Shown here in pieces: positions 7,685 to 15,315 of a stretch of 32,925 nt of DNA. The stretch spans positions 8,588 to 41,512 of the forward strand of contig NZ_BMRI01000028.1 in the NCBI RefSeq assembly GCF_014648555.1, written 5' to 3'. The position numbers were made by a program, and so were the translations under genes. Every line of letters starts with the position of its first letter. Position 1 is the stretch's first letter. The stretch is from Kitasatospora griseola. Lineage in GTDB: Bacteria; Actinomycetota; Actinomycetes; Streptomycetales; Streptomycetaceae. Under the pieces are notes generated by a model that was not told the DNA's origin, did not search any database, and was given only the letters and a program-made list of their open reading frames with translations.

Positions 7685-8488
7685 GTGGCCCGCCGCTCTA
7701 ACGCCAGGTTCGGAAACGCCGACTACGGGATCTGGTACCGCCTGGCGGCGGCGCTCGTGAAGCCGGTGACGAACGCCTTGGCGACAACGGACTGGCGAGG
7801 CTGGGAGCACCTGCCCGAGAAGGGCGGCTTCATCGCCGTGGTCAACCACAACTCGGTGATCGACCCGGTGTTCTACGGGCACTGGCAGTACAACTCGGGC
7901 CGCCCGCCCCGGATACTCGGCAAGTCCTCGCTGTTCCAAGTGCCGTTCATCGGATTCATGCTGCGCAAGACCGGCCAGATCCCGGTGTTCCGGGATTCCA
8001 CCGATGCCGCCGACGCGTTCCGGGCCGCGATCGACGCGGTCAAGGGCGGCCAGTGCGTGCAGTTCTACCCGGAGGGCACGCTCACCCGGGATCCGGACAT
8101 GTGGCCGATGACCGGCAAGAGCGGCGCCGCCCGGGTCGCGCTGATGACGGGCGCGCCCGTGATCCCGGTCGCGCACTGGGGCGCGCAGGAGATCATCCCG
8201 CCGTACGGGAAGGGCGGGAAGGGCAAGTACCACCTGTTCCCGCGGCACAAGGTGACGGTCGCGGCCGGTCCGGCGGTGGACCTGAGCAAGTACCAGGGCC
8301 AGGAGATCACCGCCCAGGTGCTGCGCGACGCCACCGACGACATCATGGCGGCGATCACCGCCGTGCTGGAGGGGATCCGCGGCGAGCAGGCCCCTGCCGA
8401 GCGCTACGACATGCGCAAGGCCGCCAAGGACCGTGCCACGGCTGCCGAGGCCAAGCGTGAGCGCGCCGCCGAGGAGCGTGGCCGGTGA
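7685..8488 (+). CDS. plsC: 1-acyl-sn-glycerol-3-phosphate acyltransferase (PlsC family)
   Basis: This enzyme acylates lysophosphatidic acid to phosphatidic acid at the membrane. The 267-residue protein has the acyltransferase motif I as NHNSVIDP (NHxxxxD) near residue 56 and the glycerol-phosphate-binding YPEGTLTR, then [13 protein letters not shown]. There is no long N-terminal membrane anchor; the last 40 residues are charged and helical ([20 protein letters not shown]). The GTG start is supported by AGGAGGAG at 7672-7679. Its stop overlaps the gpsA start in GTGA, coupling it to glycerol-3-phosphate supply. It is divergent from cofC over 225 bp. Confidence 0.92.
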   Translation: MARRSNARFGNADYGIWYRLAAALVKPVTNALATTDWRGWEHLPEKGGFIAVVNHNSVIDPVFYGHWQYNSGRPPRILGKSSLFQVPFIGFMLRKTGQIPVFRDSTDAADAFRAAIDAVKGGQCVQFYPEGTLTRDPDMWPMTGKSGAARVALMTGAPVIPVAHWGAQEIIPPYGKGGKGKYHLFPRHKVTVAAGPAVDLSKYQGQEITAQVLRDATDDIMAAITAVLEGIRGEQAPAERYDMRKAAKDRATAAEAKRERAAEERGR

Positions 8489-9486
8489 CTCGCTGCGCCG
8501 TGATGGGGACGGGCTCCTGGGGCACCGCCTTCGCGATGATCCTGGCCGACGCCGGCTGCGAGGTGACCCTGTGGGGCCGCCGGCAGGAACTCGCCGACGC
8601 CATCAACAAGGAGCACGTCAACCGGGACTACCTGCCGGGTCTGACGCTTCCCCGGTCGATCCGGGCGACCACCGACGCGGCCGCCGCACTGGCCGGCGCC
8701 GACTTCGCGGTGCTGTCGGTGCCGTCCCAGACGCTGCGCGACAACCTCGCGCACTGGGCGCCGATGCTGGCCCCGGACACCGTGCTGGTCAGCCTGATGA
8801 AGGGCATCGAACTCGGCACCGCGAAGCGGATGAGCGAGGTGATCGCGGAGGTCGCGCAGGTCGGCCCGGAGCGCGTCGTGGTGGTGTCCGGCCCCAACCT
8901 GGCCGGCGAGATCGCCAACCGGCAGCCCGCCGCCACGGTGGTCGCCTGCACCGACGAGGACGTCGCCAAGCGCTTCCAGAAGGCCTGCCACACCCCGTAC
9001 TTCCGCCCGTACACCAACACCGACGTGGTGGGCTGCGAGCTCGGCGGCGCGGTGAAGAACGTGATCGGCCTGGCGGTCGGCATGGCCAACGGCATGGGCC
9101 TGGGCGACAACACCAAGGCCACCCTGATCACCCGCGGGCTGGCCGAGACCACCCGGCTGGGCCTGCGCCTCGGCGCCGACGCGCACACCTTCGCGGGCCT
9201 GGCGGGCATGGGCGACCTGGTGGCGACCTGCTCCTCGCCGCTGTCCCGGAACAACACCTTCGGCACCAACCTGGGCCGCGGCATGACGGTCGCCGAGACC
9301 ATCGCGGCGACCAGCCAGACCGCGGAGGGCGTGAAGTCCTGCGAGTCGGTGCTCGACCTGGCCCGGCGCAACGGCGTGGAGATGCCGATCGTCGAAGCAG
9401 TGGTCGACGTGGTGCACAACGGCCGGCCGACCCAGGAAGTGCTGAAGGGGCTGATGGCCCGTTCGGCCAAGCCGGAACGCCGGTGA
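8485..9486 (+). CDS. gpsA: NAD(P)+-dependent glycerol-3-phosphate dehydrogenase
   Basis: GpsA reduces dihydroxyacetone phosphate to sn-glycerol-3-phosphate, the phospholipid backbone, and so feeds the adjacent plsC. The 333-residue protein begins with the Rossmann motif [11 protein letters not shown]. It has [10 protein letters not shown], the catalytic lysine region [19 protein letters not shown] (K191), [13 protein letters not shown], and [16 protein letters not shown], all hallmarks of the family. The GTG start overlaps the plsC stop by 4 nt. The ddl gene follows 30 nt downstream but appears to have its own -10 box. Confidence 0.97.
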   Translation: MTRCAVMGTGSWGTAFAMILADAGCEVTLWGRRQELADAINKEHVNRDYLPGLTLPRSIRATTDAAAALAGADFAVLSVPSQTLRDNLAHWAPMLAPDTVLVSLMKGIELGTAKRMSEVIAEVAQVGPERVVVVSGPNLAGEIANRQPAATVVACTDEDVAKRFQKACHTPYFRPYTNTDVVGCELGGAVKNVIGLAVGMANGMGLGDNTKATLITRGLAETTRLGLRLGADAHTFAGLAGMGDLVATCSSPLSRNNTFGTNLGRGMTVAETIAATSQTAEGVKSCESVLDLARRNGVEMPIVEAVVDVVHNGRPTQEVLKGLMARSAKPERR

Positions 9487-9500
9487 CCGGAATCGGACGG

Positions 9501-9506
9501 TAGTCT
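9501..9506 (+). promoter_or_regulatory. Possible -10 box for ddl
   Basis: TAGTCT lies 10 nt before the ddl ATG, with no Shine-Dalgarno between. The same hexamer is the -10 of the promoter before the DUF177 gene at 22277. A clear -35 is missing, so co-transcription with gpsA is equally possible. Confidence 0.35.
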
Positions 9507-9516
9507 CAAAGCCGAT

Positions 9517-10659
9517 ATGAGCATCGAACAGACCTCCCCGAACCAGTCGGCCAAGCCGCGCGTCGCGATCGTCTTCGGCGGCCGGAGCTCCGAGCACGGC
9601 GTGTCCGTGGTCACCGCCGCCAGCGTGCTGCGCTCGATCGACCGCAGCAAGTACGAGGTGCTGCCGATCGGCATCACCCATGAGGGCCGCTGGGCCCTGG
9701 TCGGCGACGAACCCGCCCGGATGGCGATCACCGACGGCCGGATGCCCGACGTCGACCAGGTCGCCGAGTCCGCCGAGGGCCAGGTCGCGCTGCCCGTCGC
9801 GCCCGGCAACCGCGACGTGGTCTGGACCGAGCCCGGGGCCGCCCCCAAGGTGCTCGGCGAGGTCGACGTGGTGCTGCCGCTGCTGCACGGCCCCTGGGGC
9901 GAGGACGGCACCCTGCAGGGCCTGCTGGAGCTCTCCGGGGTGCCGTACGTCGGCTCCGGCGTGCTGGCCAGCTCGGTCGGCATGGACAAGGAGTTCACCA
10001 AGCGGATCATCGAGTCGCTCGGCCTGTACGCGGGCGAGTACACGGTGGTCAAGCCGCGCGAGTGGCAGACCGAGACCGGCCGGGCCGCCGCCCGCGAGCG
10101 GATCGCCGGGCTCGGCCTGCCGCTGTTCGTCAAGCCCTGCCGGGCCGGCTCCTCGATCGGCATCACCAAGGTCAAGGACCTCGCCGACCTGGACGCCGCG
10201 ATCGACGAGGCCCGCCGCCACGACCCGAAGGTGATCGTGGAGAAGGGCGTCGAGGGCCGCGAGATCGAGTGCGGCGTGCTGGAGTTCGAGGACGGCCCGC
10301 GCGCCTCGGTGCCCGCCGAGGTGCTGGTCGACGCCGACTTCGAGTTCTACGACTTCGAGGCCAAGTACATCGACTCCTCCGAGGTCGAGATCCCGGCGAA
10401 GCTCACCGACGCGGAGCGCACCGAACTCCAGCGGCAGGCCGTCGAGGTGTTCGAGGGCCTCGGCTGCGAGGGCCTGGCCCGGGTCGACTTCTTCCTGCTG
10501 AACGACGGCCGGTGGATGGTCAACGAGATCAACACCATGCCCGGCTTCACGCCGATCTCCGCCTACCCCAAGATGTGGGAGGCCACCGGCGTGCCCTACG
10601 CCGAGCTGATCGACCGCCTGCTGGCCGCCGCGCTGCGCCGCTCCACGGGCCTGCGCTAG
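9517..10659 (+). CDS. ddl: D-alanine--D-alanine ligase
   Basis: Ddl makes the D-Ala-D-Ala dipeptide of peptidoglycan in an ATP-grasp reaction in the cytoplasm. The 380-residue protein has FGGRSSEHGVSVVTA, LPLLHGPWGEDGTLQG, the ATP-binding KPCRAGSSIGITKV, the specificity loop FYDFEAKYID, and the Mg-binding GRWMVNEINTMPGFTPIS. The omega-loop pair K283-Y284 is the D-alanine-type arrangement, so this looks like the housekeeping ligase and not a VanA-type D-Ala-D-Lac enzyme. The ATG lacks a Shine-Dalgarno. The last 4 nt overlap the convergent DUF3515 gene. Confidence 0.97.
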   Translation: MSIEQTSPNQSAKPRVAIVFGGRSSEHGVSVVTAASVLRSIDRSKYEVLPIGITHEGRWALVGDEPARMAITDGRMPDVDQVAESAEGQVALPVAPGNRDVVWTEPGAAPKVLGEVDVVLPLLHGPWGEDGTLQGLLELSGVPYVGSGVLASSVGMDKEFTKRIIESLGLYAGEYTVVKPREWQTETGRAAARERIAGLGLPLFVKPCRAGSSIGITKVKDLADLDAAIDEARRHDPKVIVEKGVEGREIECGVLEFEDGPRASVPAEVLVDADFEFYDFEAKYIDSSEVEIPAKLTDAERTELQRQAVEVFEGLGCEGLARVDFFLLNDGRWMVNEINTMPGFTPISAYPKMWEATGVPYAELIDRLLAAALRRSTGLR

Positions 10660-11195
10660 GAGTTGCCGTCCAGGCAGTCCGAGTCGGCCGTCCCGTCGAT
10701 CCGCGGGACGGCCGCCCGGATGGCGGGCGAGAACGAGGAGAGCGGGTCCGCGTAGTTCGGGTACGCGCCCGCCGGGACGTGCACCTCGACGTACGCGAGG
10801 CGCAGCCCGGTGGCGAAGAAGTACCCGCCCCTCCCGTCCTCGCTCATGCCCCAGCCGACCTCGTCGACGCACGGGCCCTTGCGCAGGGTGTCGTTCAGGT
10901 AGTCGGGCCGGTCCCCGCCGCAGGTCAGCACCGTGCGCGGGGAGGACGCCCAGGCCGCCGTGTACGGCGAGGCGGGCGACGGGTCCTTGCGCGGGTGGCC
11001 GAGCACCTCGCCGGGCAGCTTCGCGTCCAGGGCCCGGCAGTACTGCGCGGCCTGGGCGCTCGGCGTCGGCGGGGCGACGTCGGGTTCACCGCTCCAGGAA
11101 GCGACCAGCCCCGCCGTCAGGGCGAGCAGCGCGGCGGGGGGCGCGAGCCAGCGCACCGGCGCGGGCAGGCGGTTCAGGAGGTCGCGAAAAGGCAC
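10656..11195 (-). CDS. DUF3515 membrane-anchored or secreted protein
   Basis: This 179-residue protein has a short basic N terminus, one hydrophobic segment (about residues 13-34, VRWLAPPAALLALTAGLVASW) and an extracytoplasmic domain with cysteines in YCRALDAKLPG, VLTCGG, KGPCVDEVGW and DSDCLDG, probably paired in disulfides. The pattern is that of actinobacterial DUF3515 proteins, which in Streptomyces lie next to ddl; the function is unknown. The GTG start at 11195 follows TACCAT by 6 nt on the minus strand without a Shine-Dalgarno, suggesting a leaderless message. The gene lies just downstream of the Lrp-like gene on the same strand and ends inside the last codons of ddl. Confidence 0.85.
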   Translation of the reverse strand: MPFRDLLNRLPAPVRWLAPPAALLALTAGLVASWSGEPDVAPPTPSAQAAQYCRALDAKLPGEVLGHPRKDPSPASPYTAAWASSPRTVLTCGGDRPDYLNDTLRKGPCVDEVGWGMSEDGRGGYFFATGLRLAYVEVHVPAGAYPNYADPLSSFSPAIRAAVPRIDGTADSDCLDGNS

Positions 11196-11201
11196 CCGTC
11201 G

Positions 11202-11207
11202 ATGGTA
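11202..11207 (-). promoter_or_regulatory. Possible -10 box for the DUF3515 gene
   Basis: TACCAT on the minus strand is separated from the GTG at 11195 by six bases (CGACGG). The spacing implies transcription from the start codon. The -35 region would fall in the end of the Lrp-like gene and is not consensus. Confidence 0.4.
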
Positions 11208-11214
11208 AGCGCCC

Positions 11215-11448
11215 CTACAGGCGAACCACCGGACAGGTCAGGGTGCGGGTGATGCCCTCCACCTGCTGCACCTTCGCCACCACCAGGCGGCCCAACTCGT
11301 CGATCGACTCCGCCTCGGCGCGGACGATCACGTCGTACGGACCCGTCACGTCCTCGGCGGTGAGCACTCCGGGGATCTTGGCAATGGACTCGGCGACCGC
11401 GGTGGCCTTGCCCACCTCGGTCTGGATCAGGATGTACGCCTGCACCAC
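11215..11448 (-). CDS. Stand-alone Lrp/AsnC effector-binding (RAM) domain protein
   Basis: This 77-residue protein is only the ligand-binding RAM half of an Lrp/AsnC regulator (VVQAYILIQTEVGKATAVAE, GPYDVIVRAEAESIDELGRL, VQQVEGITRTLTCPVV). The DNA-binding HTH is absent, and nothing upstream in frame supplies one. Such SraM-like proteins form oligomers that bind amino acids and may modulate full-length Lrp proteins; the role here is unknown. The GTG start is supported by GGAGG with 6-nt spacing on the minus strand. It is divergent from thiL over 169 bp. Confidence 0.9.
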   Translation of the reverse strand: MVQAYILIQTEVGKATAVAESIAKIPGVLTAEDVTGPYDVIVRAEAESIDELGRLVVAKVQQVEGITRTLTCPVVRL

Positions 11449-11617
11449 GGTGGACCTCCAGGCGGCTGGGTAAGGGGAGTTGCTGACCGGCAGTCTGATC
11501 ACCACGCTACCGCGCGACAGCGGCACAGGGGAGACCTTCGCACCCTCGGAGGGCGTACGCTGCCGCGCGGGGGCGCACCCCAGACGGATCACGTGAAGGA
11601 CTCGGGAGGACGGGCTG

Positions 11618-12586
11618 ATGCAGGGGACCGTGGGCGAGCTCGGCGAGTTCGGGCTCATCCGGGAGCTGACCGCACGGCTGCCGATGACGCCGGCGGTGGA
11701 ACTCGGGCCCGGTGACGACGCGGCGGTGGTCAAGGCCCCCGACGGCCGGGTGGTGGCCACCACCGACGTGCTCATCGAGGGCCGGCACTTCCGCCGCGAC
11801 TGGTCCACTGCGTACGACGTGGGCCGCAAGTGCGCCGCGCAGAACCTCGCCGACATCGCCGCGATGGGCGCCGTCCCCACCGCCCTGCTGCTCGGCCTGG
11901 TCGCCCCCGCCGACCTGCCCACCACCTGGGCCACCGAACTGATGGACGGCCTGCGCGACGAGTGCCAGGTGGCCGGGGCCACCGTGGTCGGCGGCGACGT
12001 GGTCCGCGGCGACACCATCACGCTGGCCATCACCGCCCTCGGCGACCTGCAGGGCCGCCGCCCCGTGGTCCGCTCCGGCGCCCAGGTCGGCGACGTGGTC
12101 GCCGTCACCGGCTGGCTCGGCTGGTCCGCCGCCGGGCTGACCGTCCTTCAGCGCGGCTTCCGCTCCCCGCGGGCCTTCGTCGAGGCGCACCGCCGCCCCG
12201 AACCGCCGTACCACGCCGGCCCCGCCGCCAGCGACCTCGGCGCCACCGCCATGGTCGACGTCTCCGACGGGCTGGTCGCCGACCTCGGCCACGTCGCCCG
12301 GGCCAGCGGCGTGGACATCGACCTGCGGGCCGCGGACTTCGACGTCCCCGCGCAGATGGCCGACATCGGCCAGGCCGTCGGCGTCGACCCGCTGGTGTGG
12401 GTGCTGTCCGGCGGCGAGGACCACGCGATCGTCGCGACCTTCCCCAAGAGCGTCGGACTCCCGGCCCGCTGGCGGCAGATCGGCGAAGTGGTCCGCCCGG
12501 CCCGGGCCGGCCGCGGGGGCGTGGTCACGGTCGACGGCGCGCCCTGGGACCGCACCGCGGGATGGGACCACTTCGCCGAGCAGTAG
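11618..12586 (+). CDS. thiL: Thiamine-monophosphate kinase
   Basis: ThiL phosphorylates thiamine monophosphate to the active cofactor thiamine diphosphate with ATP. The 322-residue protein shows the PurM/ThiL-fold motifs: ELGPGDDAAVV, TTDVLIEGRHFRRDW, NLADIAAMGA, VVGGDVVRGD, VTGWLGWSAAGL, MVDVSDGLVADLGH and LSGGEDHAIVAT. The start ATG has GGGAGGA 7 nt upstream. The gene probably begins its own transcription unit, with TACGCT at 11556-11561 as a possible -10. Together with thiD about 1.2 kb downstream it gives two of the late thiamine steps in one segment, with pfkA between them. Confidence 0.96.
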   Translation: MQGTVGELGEFGLIRELTARLPMTPAVELGPGDDAAVVKAPDGRVVATTDVLIEGRHFRRDWSTAYDVGRKCAAQNLADIAAMGAVPTALLLGLVAPADLPTTWATELMDGLRDECQVAGATVVGGDVVRGDTITLAITALGDLQGRRPVVRSGAQVGDVVAVTGWLGWSAAGLTVLQRGFRSPRAFVEAHRRPEPPYHAGPAASDLGATAMVDVSDGLVADLGHVARASGVDIDLRAADFDVPAQMADIGQAVGVDPLVWVLSGGEDHAIVATFPKSVGLPARWRQIGEVVRPARAGRGGVVTVDGAPWDRTAGWDHFAEQ

Positions 12587-12624
12587 CCCGCCCGCCGTTA
12601 CCCCTCGGTACGGCCTCCAACGCG

Positions 12625-12630
12625 TAGGGT
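12625..12630 (+). promoter_or_regulatory. Possible -10 box for pfkA
   Basis: TAGGGT fits the TANNNT -10 consensus and would give a leader of about 85 nt before the pfkA ATG at 12722. No convincing -35 lies 16-18 bp upstream. Confidence 0.35.
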
Positions 12631-12721
12631 GGCGACTGTCGGGCGGACCGGCGGCGTCGGCGGTCCGGTCTCCACCTACGCGGGGGTCCCGTGCCCTCGG
12701 GAGCAGGAGAGCACAGCCACC

Positions 12722-13747
12722 ATGCGCATCGGCGTTCTCACCAGCGGCGGCGACTGCCCCGGACTCAACGCGGTGATCCGCTCCGTCGTGCACCGCGGCA
12801 CCGACGTGCACGGCGACGAGATCATCGGCATCGAGGACGGCTTCCTCGGCCTGATCGAGAGCCGCGCCCGCCCGATCTCGCACGACGACGTCACCGGCCT
12901 GCTCACCCTCGGCGGCACCATTCTCGGCTCCGCCCGGGTGCAGCGCGAGAAGATCCGCTGGGCGGTCGAGAACTCCGCCGAACTCGCCGCGCGGCTCGGC
13001 ATCGACGCCCTGATCGCGATCGGCGGCGAAGGCACCCTGACCGCCGCCAAACTCTTCAGCGACGCCGGGCTGCCGGTGGTCGGCGTCCCCAAGACCATCG
13101 ACAACGACATCGAAGCCACCGACGCCACCTTCGGCTTCGACACCGCCGTGCACGTCGCCACCGAGGCCATCGACCGCCTGAAGACCACCGCCGAGTCCCA
13201 CCAGCGCGTCATGGTCGTCGAGCTGATGGGCCGCCACACCGGCTGGATCACCCTCACCGCGGGCATGGCCGGTGGCGCGCACGGCATCCTCGTCCCCGAG
13301 AAGCCCTTCGACATCGAGGCCGTCGCCCGGATGATCGAGGACCGCTTCCGGCGCGGCAAGAAGTTCGCCATCATCGCCGTCGCCGAAGGCGCGCAGCCGC
13401 TGCCCGGCACCCTGCGCTTCGAACACGGCGAGGTCGACCGGTTCGGCCACCAGACCTTCGGCGGCATCGGCACCCGGCTCGCCCTCGAACTGGAGAACCT
13501 GCTCGGCAAGGAGGCCCGGCCGGTCATCCTCGGCCACACCCAGCGCGGCGGCACCCCGACCGCGCTCGACCGCGTCCTCGCCACCCGCTTCGGCTGGCAC
13601 GCCGTCGAAGCCGTCCACCAGGGCGCCTTCGGACACTTCACCGCCCTGCGCCACACCGAGATCCACCTCACCCCGATCGCCGACGGCGTCGTCCGGCTCA
13701 AGACCGTCCCGCCGGACCGCTGGATCGAATCCGAGGCCGTGCTCTGA
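12722..13747 (+). CDS. pfkA: 6-phosphofructokinase (group III)
   Basis: This enzyme phosphorylates fructose 6-phosphate to fructose 1,6-bisphosphate. The 341-residue length fits actinobacterial PfkA. Motifs seen are [57 protein letters not shown] and [15 protein letters not shown]. At the position equivalent to E. coli residue 104 the protein has Gly (ATP-type), and at 124 it has Lys. This is the mixed pattern of group III enzymes, in which ATP use is expected but is not proved by sequence. The ATG was chosen because [11 protein letters not shown] is the family N terminus; AGGAGA lies 11 nt upstream, a rather long spacing. The open frame continues upstream without homology. Confidence 0.95.
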   Translation: MRIGVLTSGGDCPGLNAVIRSVVHRGTDVHGDEIIGIEDGFLGLIESRARPISHDDVTGLLTLGGTILGSARVQREKIRWAVENSAELAARLGIDALIAIGGEGTLTAAKLFSDAGLPVVGVPKTIDNDIEATDATFGFDTAVHVATEAIDRLKTTAESHQRVMVVELMGRHTGWITLTAGMAGGAHGILVPEKPFDIEAVARMIEDRFRRGKKFAIIAVAEGAQPLPGTLRFEHGEVDRFGHQTFGGIGTRLALELENLLGKEARPVILGHTQRGGTPTALDRVLATRFGWHAVEAVHQGAFGHFTALRHTEIHLTPIADGVVRLKTVPPDRWIESEAVL

Positions 13748-13765
13748 CGCGTTTCCCCCGGTCGG

Positions 13766-13771
13766 TAGGTT
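13766..13771 (+). promoter_or_regulatory. -10 box for leaderless thiD
   Basis: TAGGTT is a perfect TAGRRT-type -10 hexamer and ends 7 nt before the thiD ATG. CTGACG at 13744-13749 could be the -35 (16-bp spacer). There is no Shine-Dalgarno, so the mRNA should start at or within a base or two of the AUG. Confidence 0.55.
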
Positions 13772-13778
13772 GGGGCAC

Positions 13779-14579
13779 ATGACCACCAACACCGCCCCGC
13801 CCCGGGTGCTCACCGTCGCCGGCTCCGACAGCGGCGGCGGTGCCGGCATCCAGGCCGACCTCAAGGCGATGCTCGCCCTCGGCGTCCACGGCATGAGCGT
13901 CATCACCGCCGTCACCGCGCAGAACTCGCTCGGCGTCCAGGGCTACTGGGAACTGCCCGCCGAAGCCGTCCGCGCCCAGTACCGCAGCGTCGTCGACGAC
14001 ATCGGCGTCCAGGCGATCAAGACCGGCATGCTGGCCTCGATCGAACTCGTCGAAACCGTCTCCGGGCTCCTCGCCGACGCCCCCGCCCCCGTGGTCGTCG
14101 ACCCCGTCGGAGTCTCCAAGCACGGCGACGCGCTGCTCGCCGCGGAGGCTGTCGCCACCGTCCGCGAGCGGCTCCTGCCGGTCGCCACGCTGGTCACCCC
14201 CAACCTGCACGAGGTGACCCAACTCACCGGGCTGGAGGTCAGCGACGAGAGCCGGATGCTCGACGCCGCGAAGGCGCTGCGCGACCTCGGGCCCCGCTGG
14301 ACGCTCATCAAGGGCGGCCACCTCGAAGGCGAAGCGGCCGATCTCCTCCTCGGCCCCACCGGCGAAACCCACTGGTACCGGGCCCCCCGCCACGACAACC
14401 GCCACACCCACGGCACCGGCTGCACCCTCGCCAGCGCGATCGCTTCGCAGCTGGCGAAGGGGGAGCCGATGCCGGTCGCGGTCGCCCACGCCAAGGCCTA
14501 TGTGACGGGCGCCATCGAGCACGGCTTCGCACTGGGTTCCGGCATCGGGCCGGTGGACCACTTCTGGCAGTACCGGTAG
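13779..14579 (+). CDS. thiD: Hydroxymethylpyrimidine/phosphomethylpyrimidine kinase
   Basis: ThiD phosphorylates HMP and then HMP-P to HMP-PP, the pyrimidine half of thiamine. The 266-residue ribokinase-fold protein has [66 protein letters not shown] and the anion-hole/catalytic motif [13 protein letters not shown]. The ATG at 13779 gives the usual N terminus; a TTG three codons upstream overlaps the -10 box and is unlikely. The downstream neighbour rpmB is convergent, and the interval holds a palindromic repeat element. Confidence 0.96.
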   Translation: MTTNTAPPRVLTVAGSDSGGGAGIQADLKAMLALGVHGMSVITAVTAQNSLGVQGYWELPAEAVRAQYRSVVDDIGVQAIKTGMLASIELVETVSGLLADAPAPVVVDPVGVSKHGDALLAAEAVATVRERLLPVATLVTPNLHEVTQLTGLEVSDESRMLDAAKALRDLGPRWTLIKGGHLEGEAADLLLGPTGETHWYRAPRHDNRHTHGTGCTLASAIASQLAKGEPMPVAVAHAKAYVTGAIEHGFALGSGIGPVDHFWQYR

Positions 14580-14582
14580 GTC

Positions 14583-14795
14583 ATCACCAGGGGCCCGGGG
14601 GCGCACCACCAGGGCTCGGGGATGCGCCACCAGGGGCCCGGGGAACGGCGGGGTCATGTCTGCGGGTGATCAACGGGGCGCAAGGCGTTCCGCTGTTTCG
14701 GGTTCCTGTCTTTGGCCCGCCGCAGCCATGGCCAACCGCTGTCTCCGACCGCCAGCAACACGGCCTCGCCGTTCCCCGAGCCCCTGGTGGTGGCT
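14583..14795. repeat. Streptomyces-type dispersed palindromic repeat with tandem half-copies
   Basis: Three degenerate tandem units of CACCAGGGGCYCGGGG begin at 14585, 14607 and 14628. The third unit continues through GAACGGCGGGG (14628-14653). Its reverse complement recurs at 14764-14789 with 24 of 26 matches, so the two arms enclose about 110 bp and could form a long hairpin. CAGGGGCNCGGGGAAC...GCG sequences are, from general knowledge, frequent intergenic palindromes in Streptomyces genomes. It lies between the convergent thiD and rpmB genes, and no coding region is credible in this interval. Confidence 0.7.
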
Positions 14796-14804
14796 CCCAC
14801 AAGC

Positions 14805-14852
14805 AAAAAAGCGAAAGCCGACCACGGTCCCCGAAGGGTGTGGTCGGCTTTC
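14805..14852 (-). terminator. Terminator of rpmB
   Basis: A perfect 13-bp inverted repeat, GAAAGCCGACCAC/GTGGTCGGCTTTC (14813-14825 and 14840-14852), has a 14-nt loop. On the minus strand it is followed by GC and six T residues (14810-14805). It lies 37 nt beyond the rpmB stop and is one of the strongest intrinsic terminators in the window. Confidence 0.92.
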
Positions 14853-14889
14853 ACCGAGCAAGAAGGTGACCGGCGTACCGGTCTGCGCG

Positions 14890-15075
14890 TCAGCGCGAGA
14901 CCTTACCGGCCTTGATGCACGAGGTGCAGACGTTGAGCCGCTTCGGCGTGCGCCCAACCACAGCGCGCACCGTCTGAATGTTGGGGTTCCAACGACGGGG
15001 GGTACGGCGGTGCGAGTGGGAGATGCTGTTGCCGAAGCCCGGGCCCTTGCCGCAGACGTCGCAGTTGGCAGCCAC
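14890..15075 (-). CDS. rpmB: 50S ribosomal protein L28, zinc-binding type
   Basis: This 61-residue L28 has [21 protein letters not shown] and [13 protein letters not shown]. It retains both CXXC pairs (C5/C8 and C50/C53), so it is the zinc-ribbon (C+) paralogue. Streptomyces genomes also hold cysteine-free L28 copies controlled by Zur. The GTG start (VAANCDVC) is supported by GGAGTGA upstream on the minus strand; an earlier in-frame start three codons upstream overlaps that site. The gene is monocistronic, with its own terminator, and divergent from the FakA-like gene. Confidence 0.96.
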   Translation of the reverse strand: MAANCDVCGKGPGFGNSISHSHRRTPRRWNPNIQTVRAVVGRTPKRLNVCTSCIKAGKVSR

Positions 15076-15140
15076 AGGAGTCACTCCAAGACTTCAGATC
15101 AGGAACTTGAACAGCCCGGAGTGTTCCAGGCAACCGGGAG

Positions 15141-15170
15141 AGCATACAACGGTGACTCCCGCTCAACGAA
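15141..15170 (-). promoter_or_regulatory. Possible rpmB promoter
   Basis: On the minus strand TTCGTT (15170-15165), an 18-bp spacer and TATGCT (15146-15141) form a moderate promoter match. It would give a leader of about 60 nt before the rpmB GTG at 15075. Confidence 0.4.
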
Positions 15171-15315
15171 ACTACCACGATTGCCGGGGTGATCGTTCCC
15201 GCGACCTGCGGCGGAGGGTGCCGCAGGTGGCGTCGCAGGGGCCGATAACCTGCCAGCATCGCCCTCGCCACCGCGTCCCGTCGCGTTCTCGTGGCGTTCA
15301 CCCGGAGGAGATTTG

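Noticed and set aside
9517..10659. Vancomycin-resistance type D-Ala-D-Lac ligase
   Set aside because: The omega loop reads FEAKYID with K283-Y284, as in housekeeping D-Ala-D-Ala ligases, and there are no vanH or vanX neighbours.
14656..15192. Plus-strand reading frame across the thiD-rpmB interval
   Set aside because: It overlaps the palindromic element, the rpmB terminator and rpmB itself, and its sequence has no family character.
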